This document shows, piece after piece, positions 1 through 5,033 of a stretch of 7,158 nt of DNA (the first letter of the stretch is position 1; each line of letters starts with the position of its first letter). The notes below the pieces were generated by a model. It made no database searches, was not told where the DNA came from, and was given only the letters and a program-made list of their open reading frames with translations. This stretch comes from an uncultured Kiloniellales bacterium (lineage in GTDB: Bacteria > Pseudomonadota > Alphaproteobacteria > Kiloniellales > JAKSDN01): assembly GCA_937974415.1 (NCBI GenBank), contig CALJXB010000376.1, positions 1-7,158 of the forward strand, given 5' to 3'. A program made the position numbers and the translations under genes.

Positions 1-1
1 C

Positions 2-259
2 ATCTTCTATTTGATGATCGTGCTGATGATCGTCTGGACCTCCGTGTTCATCATGGAGCTGTCCTATGTCTACTTCAGCAGCACGGCGGTCGCCGCCATG
101 GCCGGTACCGAGCAGTCCGTGGCCGATTTTGGCGTCTTCTATGATACCATCCGTGCCGGTTTTTGGGGTCCCGAGGCAGCGGCCCGCGTGGCGGTCTGGG
201 GCCTGCCGATGGTGGTGCTGGCCATAATCTCCGCGGTGACCCAGCCCGCGCCGCGCTGA
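2..259 (+). CDS. 3' end of an unrecognised small membrane protein (5' end outside window)
   Basis: The frame is open from the left edge to a TGA at 257-259 and gives 85 visible residues. A very hydrophobic stretch at visible residues about 1-24 (ending in the ELSYVYFSS region) and a second near the C-terminus (VAVWGLPMVVLAIISAV) look like two transmembrane helices joined by a roughly 35-residue polar loop containing FGVFYDTIRAGFWGP. The true start is probably upstream of the window; the internal TTG at 11 and ATG at 14 are in frame but would begin inside the first helix. I do not recognise the family. The gene ends 170 bp before the tRNA-Leu pair, and no convincing terminator hairpin follows it. 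It could be the tail of a larger polytopic membrane protein. No function is proposed. Confidence 0.6.
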   Translation: MFYLMIVLMIVWTSVFIMELSYVYFSSTAVAAMAGTEQSVADFGVFYDTIRAGFWGPEAAARVAVWGLPMVVLAIISAVTQPAPR

Positions 260-358
260 AGGTTTCTCCTGCTTGGCGTTGGGCGCGAAAGCCGGGGGGC
301 GCCGCTCCCTTCCATTGCGCCCGGCGGCATCCCTTTCCCAGGTTTGCCCAGAATTCCA

Positions 359-386
359 TTGCCCTGGGACGGCCAAAGGCTATATA
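359..386 (+). promoter_or_regulatory. Candidate sigma70-type promoter for the tRNA-Leu pair
   Basis: A -35-like TTGCCC at 359-364 and a -10-like TATATA at 381-386 are separated by 16 bp. The sequence after the -10 is G+C-rich (CCCGTGCGCCG), as in the discriminators of growth-rate-controlled stable RNA promoters. Transcription would start near 393, leaving a leader of roughly 37 nt before the first tRNA at 430. This is a match by eye only. Confidence 0.4.
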
Positions 387-429
387 CCCGTGCGCCGTAG
401 CGAGGCACTTGGTGTGCTCTGATTTCGAT

Positions 430-516
430 GCGGCTGTGGCGGAATTGGTAGACGCGCAGCGTTGAGGGCGCTGTGGGGGAGACCCCGTGGAGGTTCAAGT
501 CCTCTCAGCCGCACCA
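430..516 (+). tRNA. tRNA-Leu (anticodon GAG)
   Basis: This is a complete 87-nt class II tRNA. The acceptor stem GCGGCTG (430-436) pairs fully with CAGCCGC (506-512), followed by discriminator A513 and an encoded CCA (514-516). The anticodon stem CAGCG/CGCTG encloses loop TTGAGGG, which puts anticodon GAG at 464-466 (reads CUC and CUU). A long variable arm (GGGG...CCCC at about 475-487) and a T-arm GGAGG-TTCAAGT-CCTCT complete the fold. The long variable arm, A73 and the anticodon identify leucine. Its first 28 nt are identical to those of the second tRNA at 606, and the 3' portions differ at one base in about 30, so the two are paralogues. Confidence 0.98.
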
Positions 517-581
517 TCCCGCCGCAGTGGGTCGGGTCGGCCCGCAGCGGATCGGGCTCGGATCGGGCGCCAGCCTCCGTC

Positions 582-600
582 AGACCCCGACTTGGGGTCT
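582..600 (+). repeat. Perfect 7-bp hairpin between the two tRNA genes
   Basis: AGACCCC (582-588) and GGGGTCT (594-600) form a perfect stem around the 5-nt loop GACTT. It ends 5 nt before the second tRNA begins. No T-tract follows, so it is a poor intrinsic terminator. It could be a processing or spacing element in a dicistronic tRNA precursor, or a partial attenuator between the two tRNAs. Confidence 0.4.
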
Positions 601-605
601 CGCCC

Positions 606-692
606 GCGGCTGTGGCGGAATTGGTAGACGCGCTAGCTTCAGGTGCTAGTTCTCGCAAGGGAGTGGAGGTTCGAGTCCTCTCAGCCGCACCA
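606..692 (+). tRNA. tRNA-Leu (anticodon CAG)
   Basis: This is a second complete 87-nt class II tRNA. The acceptor stem GCGGCTG (606-612) pairs with CAGCCGC (682-688); A689 is the discriminator and CCA is encoded at 690-692. Anticodon stem CTAGC/GCTAG encloses TTCAGGT, giving anticodon CAG at 640-642. It reads CUG, usually the main leucine codon in a G+C-rich genome. The variable arm (CTC...GAG) differs from that of the first copy. The T-arm is GGAGG-TTCGAGT-CCTCT. It lies 89 bp after the first tRNA and has no evident promoter of its own, so co-transcription is likely. Confidence 0.98.
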
Positions 693-1060
693 ACATTCTT
701 GTATTGAGATCCGTTTCTTGCCTGGTGTCCTTAGGGGTTGTTTGCCATCTACCGCCCCGATCTAAGGCAGCGTCGTTCGGCATCGACCCCGAAGTCGGCC
801 GAAAAGTCGACCTAGGTTCGGCGTCCGCACTGGCACCGCAACTGCACGCCTTGGCCCTCGCTCCGGGTTCTCGCCCCGCGCCGTCGTCCGACGCCCTCGT
901 CCGGTGAATGGCCAAAGGCTGATGCATGTCAAATCCGCCATCGCCGGCATTCCTGTATTCTGGCTCACCGGCCCCGGGCAGGGGCTTTCGCTGGGATGGT
1001 GTTCTTGCTGGCGCGAAGGGCGAACGGGTCGCGGCGTTTAAATACTCGGAGAGATATGAG
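693..1060. other. Intergenic stretch without a supported gene
   Basis: I see no credible gene in these 368 bp. Open frames here either run through the tRNA or lack a ribosome-binding site and any recognisable composition. Small inverted repeats are present: CCTTAG (729-734) with CTAAGG (762-767), TTCGGC (776-781) with GCCGAA (798-803), and a G+C hairpin GCCCC-GGGCA-GGGGC followed by TTT (971-988). The last could be a weak terminator or part of the cytochrome leader. The stretch should also hold the promoter of the cytochrome gene, but no convincing -35/-10 pair stands out. Confidence 0.5.
1048..1053 (+). promoter_or_regulatory. Ribosome-binding site that fixes the cytochrome start
   Basis: GGAGAG lies 7 nt before the ATG at 1061. 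It supports that codon over the in-frame upstream ATG at 926, which would add 45 residues of low-quality sequence ahead of the signal peptide. Confidence 0.7.
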
Positions 1061-1792
1061 ATGAAGTCGCTGCTTCTGTCCGTCCTTTGGCTGAGCGCTG
1101 CCGCCCTGTCCACGGCGGCGGCCGACACCTTGCGGGGCCGCGAGGTGTTCATCGCCGAATGCACGCGCTGCCACAGCCTGGATCCCGAAGAGCTGGGCAA
1201 GCGCGGCCCCCATTTGGCCGGCCTTTTCGCGCGCCGCTACGGCGCCGTGGAGGGCTTTCCCTATCGCATGGTGTGGACGGAGGCCGATCCCGTTTGGACC
1301 GAGGGCCAGTTGGACGCCTATCTGGAAATTCACCGCCTGCCGGAACCGGAGGCCCGGGCGGAGGTGATCGAGTTCTTGGCTGCCGCCACGGACGGCGCGC
1401 GTCCGGCCGATGCCGCCAGGGGCGAGGGGCTCTACAACACTGAGTGTTCCTATTGCCACGCTCTCACGGAGGAAGGAGCGCGCACGGTGCAGAGGCTGAA
1501 CGGCGATGTCGAGGAGATCACCCGTGCCTTAGAGCCACCGGAGTTGGAGGCAGGCGAACCGGCGCGGCCCACGCCTCCTTTCGAGACGTTCCGGCGCCGG
1601 GGGCCGCACCTGGCTCAGCTGCTGGAACGTTCGCCCGGCGCGGTGCCAGATTTCCCCTATCGCTTTGTGTACAGGATCCCGGGTCCGAGGTGGACCGAAG
1701 CCGATCTCGATTCCTACATCGCCTTCCATGCCCGCATGGAGAGCTTCGACCGAGCCGATCTGATCGCCTTTCTGAAGCGCGCTACGCCCTAG
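1061..1792 (+). CDS. Secreted dihaem cytochrome c with two homologous class I-like domains
   Basis: The product has 243 residues. A signal peptide (MKSLLLSV..., probably cleaved near Ala20-Ala21) sends it to the periplasm. Covalent haem-binding motifs are CTRCH (34-38) and CSYCH (129-133), so it should carry two haems and act in electron transfer; its partner is unknown. Residues 48-110 and 180-242 align without gaps at about 51% identity by my count. Both contain RGPHLA, FPYR, WTE, the LD-Y-H pattern and a C-terminal helix (IEFL, IAFL). Domain 2 has about 37 extra residues, rich in Glu and Pro, between CxxCH and RGPHLA. The class I axial Met has a candidate only in domain 2 (M226); the matching residue in domain 1 is P94. 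H91 and H223 are conserved in both and could be ligands. The start at 1061 is chosen for the signal peptide and GGAGAG. It is convergent with the next gene, 28 bp away. Confidence 0.92.
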   Translation: MKSLLLSVLWLSAAALSTAAADTLRGREVFIAECTRCHSLDPEELGKRGPHLAGLFARRYGAVEGFPYRMVWTEADPVWTEGQLDAYLEIHRLPEPEARAEVIEFLAAATDGARPADAARGEGLYNTECSYCHALTEEGARTVQRLNGDVEEITRALEPPELEAGEPARPTPPFETFRRRGPHLAQLLERSPGAVPDFPYRFVYRIPGPRWTEADLDSYIAFHARMESFDRADLIAFLKRATP

Positions 1793-1807
1793 CGATCCGC
1801 CGCTAGG
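1788..1807. terminator. Hairpin between convergent genes, possible bidirectional terminator
   Basis: CCTAGCG (1788-1794) and CGCTAGG (1801-1807) form a perfect 7-bp stem around ATCCGC. The stem includes the TAG stop of the cytochrome gene and lies 13 bp before the stop of the opposing gene. There is no T-run on either side, so a classical intrinsic terminator is not supported. It may be a weak bidirectional terminator or an mRNA 3' end stabiliser. Confidence 0.35.
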
Positions 1808-1820
1808 CCTGTGCCGGAGA

Positions 1821-2282
1821 TCAGGCTTCCGCCCGCGCCAGCGCCAGAATGTACGCGCTGAAGAGATCGTCCTCGCCTTCGAGCAGGTCGGGCAGGGCGG
1901 CCTGGAAGTCATGCTTGCGGCACCATTCGCGCATGTCGTCCTCCCAGGACAGCCAGCGCCGCTTCGCCTCCCGGCCCATATCATCGTCGTAGAGGATGAT
2001 GTAGGCCTTCTCGAAGAGGGACAGCAGCATGCGGAAGATGATCTCGCGCCGCTCCTGCTGTTCCTCGCTCAGGCCCGGCTCCGCGCCGGAGCGCCGCAGC
2101 AGCAGCAAGTCGGCATTGTCGAGCACCAGTCTGAGGAAGTTGTCGTATTCCTCCGAGAGGTTGCGGTGGATCTCATTCTCCTCGTTGGCCGAACGCCGGC
2201 GGTGTTCGTAGACGAAGACGGCGATGGCTCCGGGAAAGCCCAGGATCGTCACCACATAGCTCAAGGCTTCTAGCCAAACCAT
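1821..2282 (-). CDS. Unrecognised membrane-anchored protein, third gene of the PKS cluster
   Basis: The product has 153 residues. It starts at the ATG at 2282, chosen because AGGAGG lies 5 nt upstream; an upstream in-frame ATG at 2324 would add 14 unremarkable residues. One N-terminal hydrophobic segment (about residues 4-25, LEALSYVVTILGFPGAIAVF) is followed by the basic stop-transfer YEHRRR, so the rest should be cytoplasmic. The soluble part is helical and highly charged: NEIHRNLSEEYDNFLRLVL (37-55), a Glu/Gln-rich stretch SEEQQERREIIFRMLLSLFEK, then a Trp/acidic section WLSWEDDMREWCRKHDF. No catalytic motif is visible and I do not recognise the family with confidence. It lies 57 bp downstream of the ICMT gene on the same strand, so co-transcription is plausible. 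The strong SD suggests independent translation. A scaffold or membrane-tethered regulatory role would be a guess. Confidence 0.82.
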   Translation of the reverse strand: MVWLEALSYVVTILGFPGAIAVFVYEHRRRSANEENEIHRNLSEEYDNFLRLVLDNADLLLLRRSGAEPGLSEEQQERREIIFRMLLSLFEKAYIILYDDDMGREAKRRWLSWEDDMREWCRKHDFQAALPDLLEGEDDLFSAYILALARAEA

Positions 2283-2287
2283 CGCCC

Positions 2288-2293
2288 CCTCCT
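2288..2293 (-). promoter_or_regulatory. Strong Shine-Dalgarno site for the 153-residue membrane protein
   Basis: Read on the minus strand this is AGGAGG, 5 nt before the ATG at 2282. It is the best SD match in the window and decides that start over the longer frame. Confidence 0.75.
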
Positions 2294-2339
2294 CTTGGTC
2301 CCCAGGACCGGGAGAGCACAGCAAATTGCCGGTGGAGCA

Positions 2340-2879
2340 TCAAGGGGTTGGCTGGGCGTTTCCGCGCCGGGGCGCGAGGGCCCTTTCCTCGGTGCGGATC
2401 CGGTCGGCCAGCACGAGCGCGTTGGCGAGCGAGAAGCCGAGCGCCAGCTGCCAGGCGCCGAAGGCCAGCGGCAGGACCGCGATCTCCGCCGCCACCACCA
2501 GGTAGTTGGGGTGCCTCAGCCAGCGGTAGGGGCCGCGTGCGACCAGCGGGGCTTGGGGCAAGGTGATGACCCGGGTGGTCCAGAAGCGGCCCAGGCTGGC
2601 CAGCACCCAGAGGCGCGCCGCCTGGAGCAGCAGATAGAGTGCGAGGAGAGGCCAAGAGACGGCCGCGCCGGGAGGCACCAGGACAAACAAGGCGACGAGC
2701 CAGGCGGCATGCAGCAACACCAGGAGCGGATAGCGCCCGGCACCATGCTCGACGCCGCCCTCAGCCAGGAGGCGCCGAGCGTTGCGGCGCGCATAAACCA
2801 GCTCGGCCAGGCGCTGCGCCGCCACCAGCAGCACGATCGCCTGGGGCATGCCTATCGACCCTTCCAGCGCCAGGCTCAT
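2340..2879 (-). CDS. ICMT-family membrane methyltransferase paired with the type III PKS
   Basis: The product has 179 residues, close to the usual size of bacterial isoprenylcysteine carboxyl methyltransferase (ICMT) family proteins. It is polytopic, with hydrophobic stretches at about 12-22, 50-70, 74-96 and 127-157. The family signature RGPYRWLRHPNYL is at 115-127 and the C-terminal RIRTEERAL at 160-168; in this family these regions bind S-adenosylmethionine and close the active site. In Streptomyces srs-type operons the equivalent protein (SrsB) O-methylates the phenolic lipid made by the adjacent type III PKS, so the likely substrate here is the alkylresorcinol or alkylpyrone product rather than a prenylated protein. 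The start is set by the ATGA overlap: ATG at 2879-2877 shares bases with the PKS stop at 2878-2876. No SD precedes it, so translation is probably coupled. The longer frame reaching 3623 is not in the PKS frame and is spurious upstream of 2879. Confidence 0.92.
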   Translation of the reverse strand: MSLALEGSIGMPQAIVLLVAAQRLAELVYARRNARRLLAEGGVEHGAGRYPLLVLLHAAWLVALFVLVPPGAAVSWPLLALYLLLQAARLWVLASLGRFWTTRVITLPQAPLVARGPYRWLRHPNYLVVAAEIAVLPLAFGAWQLALGFSLANALVLADRIRTEERALAPRRGNAQPTP

Positions 2880-3952
2880 GGCAGGTCCATCAGCGCGAAG
2901 GCCGCCGTGAAGCCGGGCCCCAGGGAGGTTATCAGGTGGCGCCCCGGGGGCCGTTCGGCCAGCACCCGTTCGAGCACGAAGAGCACTGAGGCCGCCGACA
3001 TGTTGCCGTAGTCGCGCAGCACCGCGCGGGCGTGGGCGAGAGACCCCGGCTCCAGGCCGAGCACCTCTTCGACGGCGCTCACGACCCTCTCGCCGCCGGG
3101 GTGGCAGACATAGCCCGCGAGCGCGCCGCGGTCGCTGCCGCAACGGGCGAGAAAGCGGTCCAAGGCCGGCACGAAGTCGGCGCGGATCAGGCTGGGGATG
3201 TCCTTGGAGAACAAGACCCCGAAACCGTCCGCTTCGACCTGCCAGCCCATGACGTCTTGCGAGTTCGGCCAGCGGTGCTCGCCCCAGTCTACGAGGCAGG
3301 GGCCGGTTTCCGAGGCCGTGCGGTTCGGCTCGGCGGTCACCAGCGCAGCAGCGGCGCCGTCGCCGAACAGCGCGGTGGCGACGATGTTGGCGCGGCTTTG
3401 ATCGCCGGGCCGGAAGGTGAGCCCACAGAGCTCGACCACGAGCAGCAGCACCCGGCTGCCCGGGCGCGCCTTGGCCAGTGCGGCGGCGCGGGCGAGGCCC
3501 AGCGTGCCGCCGGCACAGCCGAGGCCGAACACGGGCAGGCGCTCCACGTCGGGGCGGAACGGCAGTCGGTCCATGAGCCGGGCGTCGAGGCTCGGGGTCG
3601 AAAGGCCGGTCGTCGAGACGCAAAGAAGCGCGTCCACATCGCCGGCGCCGAGCCCGGCACGCTCGAGGCAGTCGCGCGCCGCCGTCTCGATGAGGTCCAG
3701 CGCGTTGTCGAGATAGAGCCGGTTGCGCTCTTGCCAGCCGACCGGCTCCAGGTACCAGTCCAGCGGCACGCAGGAGTATCGCTGTTCGATGCCCGCGTTC
3801 TCGAAGATCGGCAGCATGTAGTCGATCTCGCTGGCCGGCCCGTCGAAGATGCGCCGTGCGATGGCGGCCACATCGCCCTGGTCGAGACGATGGCGGGGCA
3901 CGGCCGTGGCGAGCGAGAGGAGGCGGGGCGGCGACATGGTCGAGAGGGGCAT
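2876..3952 (-). CDS. Type III polyketide synthase (chalcone synthase-like, alkylresorcinol/alkylpyrone type)
   Basis: The product has 358 residues, normal for a bacterial type III PKS. It is a homodimeric thiolase-fold enzyme that extends an acyl-CoA starter with malonyl-CoA and cyclises the chain. The catalytic triad is intact: Cys146 in FGLGCAGG (142-149), His284 in CHPGG (283-287) and Asn317 in YGNMSAAS (315-322). The C-terminal loop SLGPGFTAAF (343-352) corresponds to the GFGPG loop of plant enzymes. The STTGLSTPSLDA segment (113-124) resembles the bacterial PKS18/BpsA group, which uses long fatty acyl starters, rather than plant chalcone synthases; that substrate assignment is inference. 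Start: ATG at 3952; M6 is an alternative with poorer context. The gene overlaps the ICMT gene by 4 bp and diverges from the hydrolase across 74 bp. A purine-rich GGGAGAGCCAGG leader lies upstream. Confidence 0.96.
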   Translation of the reverse strand: MPLSTMSPPRLLSLATAVPRHRLDQGDVAAIARRIFDGPASEIDYMLPIFENAGIEQRYSCVPLDWYLEPVGWQERNRLYLDNALDLIETAARDCLERAGLGAGDVDALLCVSTTGLSTPSLDARLMDRLPFRPDVERLPVFGLGCAGGTLGLARAAALAKARPGSRVLLLVVELCGLTFRPGDQSRANIVATALFGDGAAAALVTAEPNRTASETGPCLVDWGEHRWPNSQDVMGWQVEADGFGVLFSKDIPSLIRADFVPALDRFLARCGSDRGALAGYVCHPGGERVVSAVEEVLGLEPGSLAHARAVLRDYGNMSAASVLFVLERVLAERPPGRHLITSLGPGFTAAFALMDLP

Positions 3953-3963
3953 GGTTGAGGATT

Positions 3964-4016
3964 CCTGGCTCTCCCGTTACATGGTAAGCCGGTTTCGCCG
4001 TTTCGGGAGAGCGAGG
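3964..4016. repeat. Mirror-symmetric 13-bp inverted repeat in the divergent PKS/hydrolase intergenic region
   Basis: The left arm CCTGGCTCTCCCG (3964-3976) and the right arm CGGGAGAGCGAGG (4004-4016) match at 12 of 13 positions as an inverted repeat, 9 of them contiguous, with a 27-bp spacer. Each arm, read toward its own gene, is the purine-rich leader CGGGAGAGC(N)AGG ending 11 nt before the PKS ATG or 10 nt before the hydrolase GTG. So the 74-bp region is nearly symmetric around position 3990. The arms could be duplicated Shine-Dalgarno regions, a two-site operator for a shared regulator, or both. Confidence 0.6.
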
Positions 4017-4026
4017 TCACTTTATC

Positions 4027-4908
4027 GTGTTTGACGGCTTCGAAACCCGGCGGGTACCGACGTCGGGAGCCGAGATCCATCTGCGCCTGGGCGGCGGCGG
4101 TCCGCCGCTCTTGCTGCTGCACGGCTATCCTCAGACTCACGTCATGTGGCACCGGGTCGCGCCTTATCTCGCCGAGCGCTTCACCGTGGCGGCGGCGGAC
4201 CTGCGCGGTTATGGCGATTCGACCAAGCCCGAGAGCGACCCGGCGCACGCGACCTACTCGAAACGGGCCATGGCCCGGGACCAAGTCGAGGTCATGTCCG
4301 GCCTCGGCTTCGAGCGCTTTGCCGTGGTCGGTCACGACCGGGGCGCGCGGGTCGCCCATCGCATGGCGCTTGACCACCCGGACCGGGTCGAGCGGGCCGC
4401 GGTACTCGACATCTGCCCCACCTTGGCGATGTACGAAGGCACCGACATGGCCTTCGCCAGCGGCTATTATCACTGGTTCTTCCTGATCCAGCCTTATGAC
4501 CTGCCGGAGCGGCTGATCGCCGCCGACCCCGACTTCTATCTCGAAAGCAAGACCGGCGGCTTCGGCCTGGGCCCGCGCAAGGACGTCGCCGAGACCTTCG
4601 ACCCCGAGGCGCTGGCGGAGTACAAGCGCTGTTTTCGCGACCCCGCCGCCATCCACGCCAGCTGCGAGGACTACCGGGCTTCGGCGACCATCGACCTGGA
4701 GCACGACCGGGCCGACCTGGGCCGCAAGCTCGCCTGTCCCCTGCTGGCGCTGTGGGGGAGCCAGGGCCTGGTCGGCCAGCTGTTCGACGTCCTGGGGCTG
4801 TGGCGCGCGCGCGCGGACGACGTGACCGGCCGCGCGATCGACTGCGGCCACTATCTGGCTGAGGAGGCGCCGGCCGACACCTTGGCCGCCCTGCAGGCCT
4901 TCCTTTGA
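4027..4908 (+). CDS. Alpha/beta hydrolase of the fluoroacetate/haloacetate dehalogenase family
   Basis: The product has 293 residues. The family hydrolyses the C-halogen bond of short 2-haloacids, such as fluoroacetate to glycolate, through an Asp ester intermediate in the cytosol. Motifs in order: oxyanion region LLLLHGYPQ (28-36), DLRGYGDS (58-65), nucleophile elbow GHDRGARVAHR (102-112) with Asp104, then VLDI with Asp128, YHW with His149 and Trp150, EDYRA with Tyr216, and GHYL with catalytic His275. From memory, the characterised fluoroacetate dehalogenase RPA1163 uses D110, R111, R114, D134, H155, W156, Y219 and H280; every one has a counterpart here (D104, R105, R108, D128, H149, W150, Y216, H275) at nearly constant offset. 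The start is GTG 4027, with GAGG 10 nt upstream. Family membership is secure, but the natural substrate is not: homologues with this motif set can be slow on fluoroacetate or act on other haloacids. Its divergent position suggests regulation shared with the PKS. Confidence 0.95.
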   Translation: MFDGFETRRVPTSGAEIHLRLGGGGPPLLLLHGYPQTHVMWHRVAPYLAERFTVAAADLRGYGDSTKPESDPAHATYSKRAMARDQVEVMSGLGFERFAVVGHDRGARVAHRMALDHPDRVERAAVLDICPTLAMYEGTDMAFASGYYHWFFLIQPYDLPERLIAADPDFYLESKTGGFGLGPRKDVAETFDPEALAEYKRCFRDPAAIHASCEDYRASATIDLEHDRADLGRKLACPLLALWGSQGLVGQLFDVLGLWRARADDVTGRAIDCGHYLAEEAPADTLAALQAFL

Positions 4909-4954
4909 CCATCGAACGGCACCAAGTTTTGGGCTAGAGGCCGGCGTCAGGATT

Positions 4955-4984
4955 TTGTCGCCGAATTAGCCCACCCTATATAAA
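4955..4984 (+). promoter_or_regulatory. Candidate promoter of the double-DUF502 gene
   Basis: TTGTCG (4955-4960) is followed after 16 bp by TATATA (4977-4982), or after 18 bp by TATAAA (4979-4984). The A+T-rich CTATATAAACT stands out in this G+C-rich window. The predicted start, near 4990, gives a leader of about 45 nt. It suggests transcription independent of the upstream hydrolase. The layout resembles the tRNA promoter candidate. Confidence 0.45.
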
Positions 4985-5033
4985 CTCCACCCGCGCGCAT
5001 CGGCGCTAGCAAAACGCGAGCCCTCGAAGCCAC

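Noticed and set aside
430..516. Long-variable-arm tRNA read as tRNA-Ser or tRNA-Sec
   Set aside because: The GAG anticodon in a 7-nt loop, discriminator A73 and the 7-bp acceptor stem fit leucine, not serine (G73) or selenocysteine (8-bp acceptor, UCA anticodon).
430..692. tRNA-Leu pair as a mobile-element attachment site
   Set aside because: tRNA-Leu genes are common integration sites, but there is no integrase, no further copy of the tRNA 3' end in the window beyond the two genes, and no obvious composition break.
926..1060. Upstream start of the cytochrome at ATG 926, adding 45 residues
   Set aside because: The extension has no SD and would bury the clear signal peptide that begins at 1061 behind GGAGAG.
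380..1200. Minus-strand open frames running through the tRNAs, containing VRLRGLEPP
   Set aside because: This peptide is the well-known false translation of the reverse complement of tRNA-Leu 3' ends; the frames are not genes.
2340..3623. A 427-residue PKS-methyltransferase fusion
   Set aside because: Upstream of 2879 the frame differs from the PKS frame and reads as Arg/Pro-rich noise. The real arrangement is two genes with an ATGA overlap.
3337..4851. Minus-strand open frame of 504 codons across the hydrolase, the intergenic region and the PKS
   Set aside because: It spans two well-supported genes in the wrong frame and has no domain signature.
4942..4963. CGGCG/CGCCG inverted repeat as a terminator after the hydrolase
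   Set aside because: Only 5 bp with a 12-nt loop, and it overlaps the -35 of the candidate DUF502 promoter; no T-run follows the stem.
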